From positions 1 through 10,236 of the forward strand of contig DATAYF010000100.1 of assembly GCA_036272735.1 (NCBI GenBank): a DNA stretch of 10,236 nucleotides. Direction: 5' to 3'. This document shows, in pieces, positions 1 to 6,776 of this stretch. How positions within the stretch are numbered: position 1 is the first letter of the stretch; every line of letters begins with the position of its first letter. The position numbers were made by a program, and so were the translations under genes. The notes beneath the pieces were generated by a model, which had not been told where the DNA came from, ran no database searches, and worked only from the letters and a program-made list of their open reading frames with translations. This stretch comes from DATAYF01 sp036272735 (lineage in GTDB: Bacteria > Chloroflexota > Ktedonobacteria > Ktedonobacterales > Ktedonobacteraceae).

Positions 1-1570
1 CAGGCCAGGCGCCTGCGTGCCCAAATGGCGCGCCGCCCGCCAGTTCTACAATGCCGTGCTCTCTGAAGGACAACAACGTTTGCGGCGCATGCGCCAGGAC
101 CCCGCCTGGGCTGCTGCTCGCGCCATCCCCCGTACCCAGCAACCAGCACGACACGCGGCCTTCTCAGCCTTGCGTCAGAAGTCAGGCTTCTCGGAGTCTG
201 CCCTGCATGCCTACGCCAGAACGGCGCGCGTCTCCTGCCTGGCTGAGCATCTGGATGCGGTCCTGGCGCAAACGCTAGCCAGTCGTGCCTATCACGCGCT
301 CAATCGTGTCTGTTTGGGACAGGCCAGTCGTGTCCGGTTCAAGAGCCGAGGACGGGGACTCTCGAGCATCGAGAACAAGCGCAACGATACCGGTCTGCGT
401 TTTGTGCTGGACCCAGCAGAAGCCGGGCATGCAGGTGTCCTCATCTGGCAGGATGATCGGCTGCCCGCTCGCATCGACTGGCAGGATCCGGTGGTCAAAC
501 ACGGCCTGGATCAGCGCATCAAATATGCGCGTCTCATCCGACGCCCGGCTTCCAGCCCTCGTGCCCGGGGAGCCGATGCAGCAGGCTCGCGCTACGCGTG
601 TGCAACTGGCATTGGAAGGCACCCCCTATCACAAGCCGAAGCACACGGTTGGCACCGATACCATCGGGATCGAGCCTTCGACCTTCCACCATCGCCATCG
701 TCCCTCGCACCGGACCGGCCGCGCTGGAAACGTTGGGTGCGGAGCTTGCTCCTGATGCACAAGCCATCAGGCGACTGCAGCGCCAGATGGATCGGCAACG
801 TCGGGTCGCCAATCCGGAGCACTACGAGCGATATGGGACGCATCAAGCGACGGGGCAAGCAACGGCTGATGTGGAAGCGGAGTCACAACTACGAGCGCAC
901 GCGCCGGCGCAAGGCACATCAGGAACGCAAACTGGCGGCGCACCGCAAAAGTCTGCATGGGCACATGGCGCATGACCTGGTGCGCATCGGCAACACCATC
1001 ATCCTCGAAAAGATCAGCTATAAAGGGTGGCAGAAGCAGTATGGTAAAAGCGTGGGACTTCGCGCCCCAGGGATGTTTGTTGAGCGATTGAGACGCACCG
1101 GGGCCACGCACGGGCGGCACCCTACTCGAAGTCTCCACACGCACCACCAAACTCAGCCAATTTTGTCATGGCTGTGGACAGCGGGTGAAAAAGCCGCGGT
1201 CGCAGCGCTGGCACATCTGTGCGTGCGGGCGGGTGGGGCATAGGTCCCGTGCAACGGGATCTGTATTCGGCGTTCCTTGCCGCCTATCTTGATGCAGCAG
1301 ATGATCTTCCCTCATGTACCCGGTACACAGTACCCTGGGAAGGTGCGGAGACGCGCCTGCGGGCGGTACATGAGCGACTGCAACAACGGGCAAACGCGTG
1401 GCAGTGCTTGCCGCCGTCGCATGGGTATTCCCCGTGCCAGAGTCCGTCTGCAGCCCCTCAGCCTCAAAGTCTCGCGCGAACCCACACCAGAGCCACTCTT
1501 CCTCCTCAAACGAGGAAGGCTGGAAGCGTGGAAGGACCGCTCAGAACCCCCGTTGCTTTCGCACGGGGAG
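1..1570 (+). pseudogene. tnpB: Frame-shifted TnpB (RuvC-like RNA-guided nuclease / IS200-IS605 accessory protein)
   Basis: TnpB proteins are RuvC-like nucleases guided by an RNA from the element's right end. Here the protein can only be pieced together across frames. Residues from RQFYNAVLSEG to about position 540 are in one frame. ATRVQLALEGTPYHKPKHTVG follows in a second (to about 670), PSTIAIVPRTGPAALETLG in a third (to about 835), and RIKRRGKQRLMWKRSHNYERT with IILEKISYKGWQ in a fourth (to about 1110). GGTLLEVSTRTTKLSQFCHGCGQRV (about 1113-1220) carries the zinc-ribbon cysteines, then GPVQRDLYSAFLAAYLD to about 1415 and MGIPRARVRLQ to the end. The RuvC-I aspartate motif (expected GIDLG) is destroyed at a frame change near 668-672. 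The RuvC-II glutamate (IILEK) and the RuvC-III aspartate (QRDLYSAF) are still legible. The N-terminus lies off the left edge. Almost certainly non-functional as a nuclease. Confidence 0.85.
1547..1568 (+). other. Right-end hairpin of the element, probable 3' end of the omega-RNA scaffold
   Basis: CCCCGT (1548-1553) and ACGGGG (1563-1568) form a perfect 6-bp stem with a 9-nt loop, followed by AGTCTTCAGG and then DUF1501 coding sequence. Right ends of IS200/IS605 elements typically carry such a C-run/G-run hairpin overlapping the tnpB 3' end. In TnpB systems this part of the transcript is the end of the guide-RNA scaffold. The bases after about 1570-1577 would then be the guide, here derived from the DUF1501 gene. 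The hairpin is seen directly. Its role is inferred from the family, and the exact tip of the element is uncertain by several bases. Confidence 0.6.
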
Positions 1571-1573
1571 TCT

Positions 1574-1996
1574 TCAGGTGTTGGATACGTCACGCTCGGT
1601 GGTTTTGATACCCACGCCAATCAGCAGACGACCCACGCGCTCTTGATGAAGACGTTAGCAGATGGCTTGACCGCATTTTATGGCGATCTTACGCATCATG
1701 GGAAAGGTGATGATGTGGTGGTGATGACCTGGTCGGAGTTTGGACGACGCGTTGAGGAAAATGGCAGCCTGGGCACTGATCATGGAACGGCCGCGCCTAT
1801 GTTCGTGCTTGGTAATGCGGTCAGTAAGGGCATATATGGCGAGCCGCCAAGCCTCAGCAGCCTGGATACCTACGGGAATTTGAAGTATACCGTTGATTTT
1901 CGCTCGGTGTATGCCACGATGCTGGATCACTGGATGGGCGCGTCCTCGAAAGACGTGTTGGGTGGGACCTACGGCGCACAAAAATTCCTTGCGTAG
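1574..1996 (+). pseudogene. C-terminal fragment of a DUF1501 family protein
   Basis: About 140 residues ending at the TAG at 1994-1996 match the C-terminal part of DUF1501 proteins, often Tat-exported and related to the alkaline phosphatase/sulfatase fold. Visible family motifs in order are YVTLGGFDTHANQ, VVVMTWSEFGRRVEENGSLGTDHGTAAP, GEPPSLSSLDTYGNL and VDFRSVYATMLDHWMG. Full-length members are usually some 400-500 residues, so more than half is missing, including any signal peptide. The reading frame happens to stay open back through the IS relic to 1277, giving a chimeric 239-aa open frame. No plausible ribosome binding site or family start supports that as a real gene. The best explanation is a gene split by the adjacent element, with its 5' half outside the window or lost. 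Confidence 0.85.
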
Positions 1997-2044
1997 TGTC
2001 GTATTAGCCACCTGCTCCACAAATTCGCCAGTTGATATTGCTTT

Positions 2045-2053
2045 TGCTATAAT
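2045..2053 (+). promoter_or_regulatory. Candidate extended -10 promoter for the 210-aa anchored protein
   Basis: TGC TATAAT (2045-2053) is a consensus -10 hexamer preceded by a TGn extension. No good -35 is present at the usual distance; the best is a weak TTCGCC at 2024-2029 with an 18-nt spacer. Extended -10 promoters can work without a strong -35. Transcription would begin near 2060, leaving a leader of about 100 nt before the ATG at 2163. The site lies just after the DUF1501 remnant, giving the downstream gene its own promoter. This is inference from motif match only. Confidence 0.5.
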
Positions 2054-2087
2054 AGTGATAATCATTTACTACCGATCCGAACACCTG

Positions 2088-2100
2088 AGCGCGTCGCGCT
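2088..2100. repeat. Short perfect dyad AGCGCG-T-CGCGCT in the leader
   Basis: Six-base arms flank a single T, about 90 bp after the DUF1501 stop and about 28 nt after the predicted transcription start of the next gene. It could be a small leader hairpin, an operator, or a remnant terminator of the DUF1501 gene. Its length makes chance occurrence possible. Confidence 0.35.
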
Positions 2101-2162
2101 AGCCATGCCAGTGGCGTTGGTTTTCGGAATAAGGATTTTGTGGTCAGGAGCAATTTTCGACT

Positions 2163-2795
2163 ATGTCAGAACCAGTGGAACCGGTTGAGACAACTGAACA
2201 TATACAGACAGATGAGCCTGAAGATACTGTGCAGGGAGCAGGACCAGGACAGGTAGCGCCTAAGAAGAAGAGTTGGCTAGCGCGGATGACCCCTCTGCAG
2301 CGTACCCTGTTGGGGCTTGCTATCATTGCTGTGATGGTGGTAGGCGCTTTTTATGCCCCACCAGAAGGAGACGCGGAAAACACAAGCGGCGACCCAGGGA
2401 TTGTGCTGCCGGTGACAACAACTAACCTGATCGCATCCAAGACAATACACCGCACGTTGCAGTATCATGGCCTGCAAATGACCATCCTGGATGTCAAACT
2501 AGCAAACAAGTTTTCTGATGATAAAAAGCCTATTGGCAAGTACACGCTGCGTATAGAGGTGAACGTAGACAATAAGACCCAGGCTCCGATTGGAGTGCAG
2601 TACGTGAACCTTGTCCACCTGCTTCCCACACACGGGGATGCTATTCGGGCCAAATATATCTCGATCAAACCGGACGCGATGCCGGGCAGCACGCAAAACA
2701 ATTGCTTTATCGATTTCCCGCTCACGCAATCGGCCCCCATCTCATCCTTCATACTGCAATTGGACCAAAACACCAGTATACCGTTGAATTCGTAG
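2163..2795 (+). CDS. Membrane-anchored protein with DUF4352-like extracytoplasmic domain
   Basis: The protein has 210 aa. An acidic, Pro/Glu/Gln-rich N-terminal tail (1-32) is followed by a basic patch (KKKSWLARM, 34-42) and a single hydrophobic helix (about 47-64, LQRTLLGLAIIAVMVVGAF). After it come a polar linker (65-95) and a beta-rich domain (about 96-205) with LQMTILDVKLANKF and YTLRIEVNVDNKTQAPIGVQYVNLVHLL. The alternating pattern and the VDNKTQAPI segment resemble the Ig-like DUF4352/TRF2-like accessory domains of secreted bacterial proteins. That assignment is by eye and tentative. Topology is N-in with the domain outside, by the positive-inside rule. AGGAG (2146-2150) lies 12 nt before the ATG. 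The gene has its own candidate promoter and converges on the minus-strand gene ending at 2888, with a shared palindrome between them. Substrate or partner unknown. Confidence 0.8.
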   Translation: MSEPVEPVETTEHIQTDEPEDTVQGAGPGQVAPKKKSWLARMTPLQRTLLGLAIIAVMVVGAFYAPPEGDAENTSGDPGIVLPVTTTNLIASKTIHRTLQYHGLQMTILDVKLANKFSDDKKPIGKYTLRIEVNVDNKTQAPIGVQYVNLVHLLPTHGDAIRAKYISIKPDAMPGSTQNNCFIDFPLTQSAPISSFILQLDQNTSIPLNS

Positions 2796-2820
2796 GACGT
2801 TATTTTTCCGCGTCCGTAAT

Positions 2821-2887
2821 GCATGAGGTGCATAGAAAGGCGTGTATGTGTCCCGGACACATACACGCCTTTCTATGCACCTCATGC
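2821..2887. terminator. 67-bp perfect palindrome (33-bp arms, 1-nt centre) between convergent genes
   Basis: Arms 2821-2853 and 2855-2887 are exact reverse complements around a single C at 2854. The element begins 25 nt after the plus-strand stop (2795) and directly abuts the TAA stop of the minus-strand gene (2888-2890). Its position suggests a bidirectional transcription end or a 3' RNA-stability hairpin. There is no proper U-tract on either side (TTATTC on plus; ATTACGG on minus), so it is not a classical intrinsic terminator. The palindrome is seen directly; the role is inferred. Confidence 0.75.
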
Positions 2888-3409
2888 TTATTCAGCTTCT
2901 TGAGGGGCTCCTACCTGTTCTACACGATGCTGAACATCGGTGAATGCTTGCTGATGGGGAGTAGCAGCGACTGAATCAGGGTTGTCTACCTCCTGTCCTA
3001 CCATCTCCTCCAACAGCAGGTAGTACTCGACCAGGGTGCGTTCGCTGCTGGTTGTGTGCGCCAGGCAATCCTCCAGAAGTTGTTCAGCTTGTTCATACGC
3101 GTTCAACTTTTCCTGGAGCATTTGATAAGAGTGCTCGGCCCTTTGAAGCTGTTCTGTAAGCTGCTGCTGCTCACGGCGACGCATGCGGCCGCTATCCTGG
3201 GTGGCTGTTTGTTGGAGGGTTTGCCAGTCCAGCGCTGCTTTGCTCATTTCAAGAGTCGTTTCTTTTTGGCGGCGTGTCAGCCAGGCTTTGACTGCATGGA
3301 GGCGGACAAGCGGATTTGCGCTATCGGGCAAACGGATGGAGTCGTCTGATAAAAGCTCATCGCTTCCTACTTCTGTCTCATTGGTTGAAAATTCCTCTTC
3401 AAAATCCAT
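2888..3409 (-). CDS. Coiled-coil hypothetical protein
   Basis: No family is recognised. From the start chosen the product is 173 aa: an acidic N-terminus (MDFEEEFSTNE, 1-25), a basic helix (LVRLHAVKAWLTRRQKE, 34-50), then a long Gln/Glu/Arg-rich heptad-like stretch (about 50-140, including MRRREQQQLTEQLQRAEHSY). This points to a soluble cytoplasmic coiled coil. The C-terminus is acidic and ends directly at the base of the 67-bp palindrome. Start choice: ATG at 3409 has AGGGGA 12 nt upstream. ATG at 3448 (METKTHT, 13 residues longer) and a GTG at 3502 are also in frame, but neither has a clear Shine-Dalgarno. It lies downstream of the symporter on the same strand and could be read with it, although a hairpin at 3489-3524 separates them. 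No functional inference is justified. Confidence 0.75.
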   Translation of the reverse strand: MDFEEEFSTNETEVGSDELLSDDSIRLPDSANPLVRLHAVKAWLTRRQKETTLEMSKAALDWQTLQQTATQDSGRMRRREQQQLTEQLQRAEHSYQMLQEKLNAYEQAEQLLEDCLAHTTSSERTLVEYYLLLEEMVGQEVDNPDSVAATPHQQAFTDVQHRVEQVGAPQEAE

Positions 3410-3488
3410 GATGATCGGCTTTCCCCTGGTATGCGTTTTTGTTTCCATCGTACCATAGCGAGGCAATCTGATCCGGCGGATGGAGAAA

Positions 3489-3524
3489 CGAACAGGGAAC
3501 ACACCATTGTATGTTCTCTGTTCG
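3489..3524 (-). terminator. Imperfect inverted repeat between the symporter and the coiled-coil gene
   Basis: CGAACAGGGAACA (3489-3501) pairs with TGTTCTCTGTTCG (3512-3524) with one mismatch, separated by about 10 nt. The right arm begins 39 nt beyond the symporter stop (3563). On the plus strand the odd position becomes a G-U pair, on the minus strand an A-C mismatch. The placement fits a weak 3'-end hairpin of the symporter transcript or an operator ahead of the coiled-coil gene. A TACAAT (minus strand, 3506-3511) lies in the loop but has no convincing -35. Confidence 0.45.
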
Positions 3525-3562
3525 TTCGTTCTCGCATGTCTATATAAGCCAATGGGTGACGA

Positions 3563-5146
3563 TTAGCCGAGCGCCTCGCGCCCCACTTCGACGGGTTCTA
3601 CCGGGGCTGTTTCCTCGTCGTAATCGTCTGTTACGGTCTGATCTTGACCACGTTTGAGACCAATGGCCTCAAAGATGGGGGTTAAGATCAGGACCAGCAC
3701 CAGATTGAGGATGACCCCGGAGACCGCTTCGTACATGGGGATGGTGACGTTGCCAATTGTGATCGGATAAATCGAGGATTTAAGACCGGTGGCGATAAAC
3801 ATGCCAGTACCTGCGATCATCCCAGCGGCCCAACCTATCAGCATAGCCCAGCGATTGAACCAGCGGGTAAAGAGGCCCAGGAACACGGCTGGGAGTGTCT
3901 GCAAGATCCAGACGCCACCGAGCAGTTGAAAGTTCAGGACGTACTGCGTTGGAATGTACACGATAAAGAGCAGGGCCCCGAATTTCACCACCAGCGAGGT
4001 AATTTTGGCGACTGAAGACTCCTGCCGATCTGTGGCCTCGCGGTTGAAGTATTCTTTGTAAATGTTTCTGGTGAACAGGTTGGCGGCCGCAATGGACATG
4101 ACAGCGGCCGGAACCAGCGCGCCGATGGAGATCGCTGCAAAGGCAAAGCCCGCGAACCAGGAAGGGAACATCTGGTTGATGAGCGCGGGGATGGCGCTAT
4201 TATTGCCGAAGCCTGGGATCAGCTTCACGTGGGCCGCGACCGCGATATAGCCCAGGAGCGCCAGGAGGCCAAGCATCAGCGAATAAATGGGCAATAGTGC
4301 CGTGTTGCGCTTGACAACCCGTGCACTGCTGCTGCTCAGTGTGCCGGTAAGCGAATGTGGATAGAGGAAGAGCGCCAGGGCTGAACCGAGCGAGAGCGTG
4401 ACGTACGCCGCGTATTGTTTGGGTGGCACGAGATCGAAGAACGTCTTCGTGGTCGTGGCCTTCTGATGGACCGCTGCGAAGATATGCCCAAAGCCACCAA
4501 ACCTGATGGGTAGGTAGACGAGGGTGACGATCAGGACCACGAAGATCATAATATCCTTCACGATGGCGATCATCGCGGGAGCGCGCAAACCACTGGTATA
4601 GGTATACGCGGCCAGGACGATAAAAGCGATCAGGAGGGGAATGTCAACCTGGATGCCGAAGATGAGAAAGTTGATAGGAATGCCGAGCGCGGCCAGCGAG
4701 ACCTGGATGCCGAACATTTGTAGCGCGATATATGGCATGGTGGCGATAATGCCGGTGAAGGCGACGGCCAGTGCGAGTGATCTACTGCCAAAACGCCCCT
4801 TCACGAAGTCGGCAGCCGTGACGTAGCCATGCTGTTTACAGACCGCCCAGAAACGCGGCATCAAGACGAAAATAAGGGGATACACCAGGATGGTGTAGGG
4901 TACTGCGAAGAAGCCACTGACCGCTCCCAGGCCGTACATAGCTGCTGGTACCGCGATAAAAGTGTAGGCGGTGTAGAGGTCGCCACCCAGCAAAAACCAG
5001 GTGATCAGGGTGCCGAAGCGCCGTCCGGCCAGTCCCCATTCATTGATCTGGTTGAGGTCGCCGCGTCGCCAGCGAGCAGCGACGAAACCAAGCACCGTGA
5101 CCAGGATAAAAAAGATGAGAAAAACGATGAATGCTTCCCAATTCAT
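3563..5146 (-). CDS. Sodium:solute symporter (SSS family), MctP-like monocarboxylate permease
   Basis: The product is a 527-aa polytopic inner-membrane transporter, the usual length for SSS proteins, which couple Na+ or H+ gradients to uptake. The N-terminal region has a first helix (about 4-23), then NEWGLAGRRFGTLITWFLLGG (36-55) and DLYTAYTFIAVPA with GFFAVPYTILVYPL, characteristic of the MctP-type branch (monocarboxylate/amino-acid uptake permeases of rhizobia and actinobacteria). IGALVPAAVMSIAAANLF followed by TRNIYKEYF (about 340-366) corresponds to the helix that builds the Na2 site in LeuT-fold symporters, with the variant sequence typical of this branch. About 13 hydrophobic segments are apparent. 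An acidic cytoplasmic tail follows (about 490-527, DDYDEETAPVEPVEV). The ATG is preceded by a GGAAGGGAG ribosome binding site 9 nt away. It follows the DUF3311 gene by 61 nt and is almost certainly co-transcribed with it. Substrate is uncertain: lactate, pyruvate and other short carboxylates are plausible from the family. Confidence 0.92.
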   Translation of the reverse strand: MNWEAFIVFLIFFILVTVLGFVAARWRRGDLNQINEWGLAGRRFGTLITWFLLGGDLYTAYTFIAVPAAMYGLGAVSGFFAVPYTILVYPLIFVLMPRFWAVCKQHGYVTAADFVKGRFGSRSLALAVAFTGIIATMPYIALQMFGIQVSLAALGIPINFLIFGIQVDIPLLIAFIVLAAYTYTSGLRAPAMIAIVKDIMIFVVLIVTLVYLPIRFGGFGHIFAAVHQKATTTKTFFDLVPPKQYAAYVTLSLGSALALFLYPHSLTGTLSSSSARVVKRNTALLPIYSLMLGLLALLGYIAVAAHVKLIPGFGNNSAIPALINQMFPSWFAGFAFAAISIGALVPAAVMSIAAANLFTRNIYKEYFNREATDRQESSVAKITSLVVKFGALLFIVYIPTQYVLNFQLLGGVWILQTLPAVFLGLFTRWFNRWAMLIGWAAGMIAGTGMFIATGLKSSIYPITIGNVTIPMYEAVSGVILNLVLVLILTPIFEAIGLKRGQDQTVTDDYDEETAPVEPVEVGREALG

Positions 5147-5207
5147 GAAGAAAGTCTCCCTTCCTTGACGGTAGGTTGTTTGTCCTTAAACAGGGCATGC
5201 AACAGTG

Positions 5208-5408
5208 CTATGCTCCGGCGAAGTAGACAATCGCGGTAATGATGGCGGTAATAATGACCCAGAGCAATTGAAACCAGTAGAAAAAAGGGATACCGATGAG
5301 GGTTGGTTGGTCGAAGTTGTAGAATGGCGGCCAGAGTAGGGCGATAAATGGGATGATGAGCAGCAATTGAAGCCAGGAGCGGCCCCTTTTGTGTGGACGA
5401 GATGCCAT
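5208..5408 (-). CDS. DUF3311 small membrane protein, partner of the symporter
   Basis: The product has 66 aa. A basic N-terminus (MASRPHKRGRSW) is followed by a first hydrophobic segment (about 13-27), the conserved loop PPFYNFDQPTLIGIPFFYWFQ (about 27-47), and a second helix (about 48-64). The P-x-YN...P-x-L-x-G-x-PFFYWFQ-LLW pattern is the DUF3311 signature. DUF3311 genes are commonly found directly upstream of SSS-family symporters, as here, and are thought to be small accessory subunits, though their role is not established. The ATG at 5408 has AAGGAGA 7 nt upstream. A longer in-frame start 12 codons earlier (5444) lacks such a site and adds an unrelated MKSCHFAQGEHS extension. First gene of a two-gene operon. 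Confidence 0.9.
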   Translation of the reverse strand: MASRPHKRGRSWLQLLLIIPFIALLWPPFYNFDQPTLIGIPFFYWFQLLWVIITAIITAIVYFAGA

Positions 5409-5589
5409 AGAATGTTCTCCTTGTGCGAAGTGACACGATTTCAAGCTGATGATGAATGGCGGTGTGCGAGAAGTGCGCGAACGATGAGCACTTCAGAATC
5501 AACAACACGCGAGAACAAATAATCCTGTGTCGATGTAATGGCAGTTGGTTGGTTAAAGGCCAGACGATGACCTTAATGAAAGAGAAGTA

Positions 5590-5609
5590 TTGGCCCAAGG
5601 TTGTGCCAA
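5590..5609. promoter_or_regulatory. TTGGC-N10-GCCAA dyad just after the symporter-operon transcription start
   Basis: TTGGC (5590-5594) and GCCAA (5605-5609) form an inverted repeat. It would lie about +11 to +30 relative to the transcription start predicted from the promoter at 5627-5655. A dyad in that place is a reasonable repressor-binding candidate for a substrate-responsive transporter operon, but five-base arms can occur by chance. No regulator gene is next to it. Confidence 0.3.
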
Positions 5610-5626
5610 CTTCCACCTCAACAGTA

Positions 5627-5655
5627 AGGGTAAGATATTTCAGGAAAAATGTCAA
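5627..5655 (-). promoter_or_regulatory. Sigma-70-type promoter of the DUF3311-symporter operon
   Basis: On the minus strand a perfect TTGACA (5650-5655) is separated by exactly 17 nt from TACCCT (5627-5632), which keeps the key T, A and T positions of a -10. Transcription would start near 5620, giving a leader of about 210 nt before the DUF3311 ATG. The -10 is poor while the -35 is consensus, which is common at regulated promoters. The leader contains a GAAGTGC/GCACTTC hairpin (5470-5494, 7-bp stem, 11-nt loop) and the TTGGC dyad. No known riboswitch is recognised. Confidence 0.6.
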
Positions 5656-5667
5656 TTCACTATTGCA

Positions 5668-6726
5668 TTACTCAACACGGCAGATGAGTCCTAAGCCCTG
5701 CGAGGCCGCTGTCCGTACCGCTTTCATAAAAACGTGGGCGTGCGTTGGAGGAATTTCATCGATCATGCGGAAGCTGTCGGATTGTGAGGCCTGGAGTTGG
5801 AGGAAGAGGCGGTATTGTTCCTCGGCGTCGAGGCGCGCCGGACCCTGTACATTGCGCAGGCAGAGTGCGAGATGCCAGACCTCATCAGGCGTCAGATAGC
5901 CGATAAATGACTCAAATGGTTCACCGATACGATAGCCAAAGGGCATGCAGCGTCGGCCACAGGCCAGCAGTTCAAAAAGGGCCATGGCGCGAATAGAGAT
6001 ACCCGCAAGCCAACCACGCAAGTGCAGGGATGCAGGATAGCGGCCAAGCTCGACGCCACGTGGACCGGTGTCGCGGCTCGCTTCTGTTATGCCTTCGTCG
6101 TCGATTTCCTGAAATTCTTCCTGGGCAGGTTGTTGCGACGACTGCATATGCAAAATCTGTGTATCGTCGTTATCTTCTAGTGGCTCTGTCGCTACCCGTT
6201 CTTCCTGCTGGACTTCTTGTGCCAGGTCACTAAAACCAGCCTGGCGCAGTAAATCGATTAATTCGCCACGCACGGGGGCGGTAGTGCGCTCTTCTGCATC
6301 GGTCTGCTCTTGTGCTTGTTGTTGGCTGAGATCGTTGCTGCTAAAGCTGAATGGTGCGAGACAATGTTCCTCGATGGTTGCGCCCCACACTGCACGCAAT
6401 GCATCGGACTCTTTTGGAAGTTGCGGGGGGTGTTGGTACATATAGTGGTCACTGAGATCGGTAAATTGCTCGGCCGAGCATAGTTTCAGGTACTCGTGGT
6501 AGGTGTAGGGGCCCCTGGGCAATTGATGCACGAATGTTTGTGCGCGCGACCAGGACTGAAGGCGTCTCATAGCGGGAGGTAAGATGCATTCCTCGTGAGC
6601 GCAGCGCGTTTGTTCGTAAAACTGCCACACCGCCTCCTCGTCCATTTCTGTGATCCAGCGTGAGAAGGCGGGCATTACCCGTTGTGCGTAAATGCTCCAA
6701 TGAAAACCATAAATTTGTATCATCAT
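5668..6726 (-). CDS. Hypothetical protein, two globular ends joined by an acidic linker
   Basis: No family is recognised with confidence. The product is 352 aa, soluble, without signal peptide or membrane helix. The N-terminal part (about 1-125) is rich in aromatic residues (IQIYGFHWSIYAQRVMPAF, EEAVWQFYEQTRC, YTYHEYLKLC). Residues about 130-220 are Gln/Glu/Asp-rich and probably disordered (NDLSQQQAQEQTDAEER, EPLEDNDDTQ). The C-terminal part (about 225-352) is again compact, with ELLACGRRCMPFGYRIGEPF and GYLTPDEVWHLALCLRNV. The latter segments resemble, weakly, the GYLTPEEV-type C-termini of small actinobacterial DUF proteins such as DUF7691; this is a guess. The start at 6726 is preferred because AAGGGGA lies about 11-12 nt upstream. 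ATG 6738 has that same run directly against it. The gene stands alone, with long gaps on both sides. Confidence 0.8.
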   Translation of the reverse strand: MMIQIYGFHWSIYAQRVMPAFSRWITEMDEEAVWQFYEQTRCAHEECILPPAMRRLQSWSRAQTFVHQLPRGPYTYHEYLKLCSAEQFTDLSDHYMYQHPPQLPKESDALRAVWGATIEEHCLAPFSFSSNDLSQQQAQEQTDAEERTTAPVRGELIDLLRQAGFSDLAQEVQQEERVATEPLEDNDDTQILHMQSSQQPAQEEFQEIDDEGITEASRDTGPRGVELGRYPASLHLRGWLAGISIRAMALFELLACGRRCMPFGYRIGEPFESFIGYLTPDEVWHLALCLRNVQGPARLDAEEQYRLFLQLQASQSDSFRMIDEIPPTHAHVFMKAVRTAASQGLGLICRVE

Positions 6727-6759
6727 TAGCGACTTCATCCCCTTCTACAAACTACACCT

Positions 6760-6776
6760 GTTACTACTATAGTAAC
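6760..6776. promoter_or_regulatory. Operator-like dyad GTTACTA-CTA-TAGTAAC upstream of the 352-aa gene
   Basis: Seven-base arms flank a 3-nt centre, 34 bp before the ATG at 6726. The dyad overlaps the candidate -10 TACTAT (minus strand), so a bound protein would block the promoter. The half-site GTTACT/AGTAAC recurs in the leaders at 8284-8289 and at 9730-9735 with 9766-9771. Function is inferred. Confidence 0.4.

Larger units (their letters stand above)
1..1576 (+). mobile_element. Relic of a tnpB-bearing IS200/IS605-type element (left end outside window)
   Basis: The stretch holds a degraded tnpB reading on the plus strand, followed by a GC-rich hairpin (1547-1568) where IS200/IS605 elements carry their right end. 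Immediately afterwards DUF1501 coding sequence begins in mid-protein, which marks the junction at about 1569-1577. No tnpA (Y1 transposase) is seen, so this is either a tnpB-only element or one whose left part lies outside the window. The left end and the TAM-like target cannot be seen. That the element interrupted the DUF1501 gene is inferred from the abrupt start of that family's C-terminal part. The element appears immobile because its tnpB is frame-broken. Confidence 0.75.

Noticed and set aside
2032..2053. TTGATA as the -35 of the promoter at 2048-2053
   Set aside because: Only 10 nt separate it from TATAAT, too short for a sigma-70 promoter; the extended -10 explanation is preferred.
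5143..5655. 170-aa open frame on the minus strand overlapping DUF3311
   Set aside because: It runs out of frame through DUF3311 and its leader, has no ribosome binding site and no family features. DUF3311 has a clear signature and a good AAGGAGA site.
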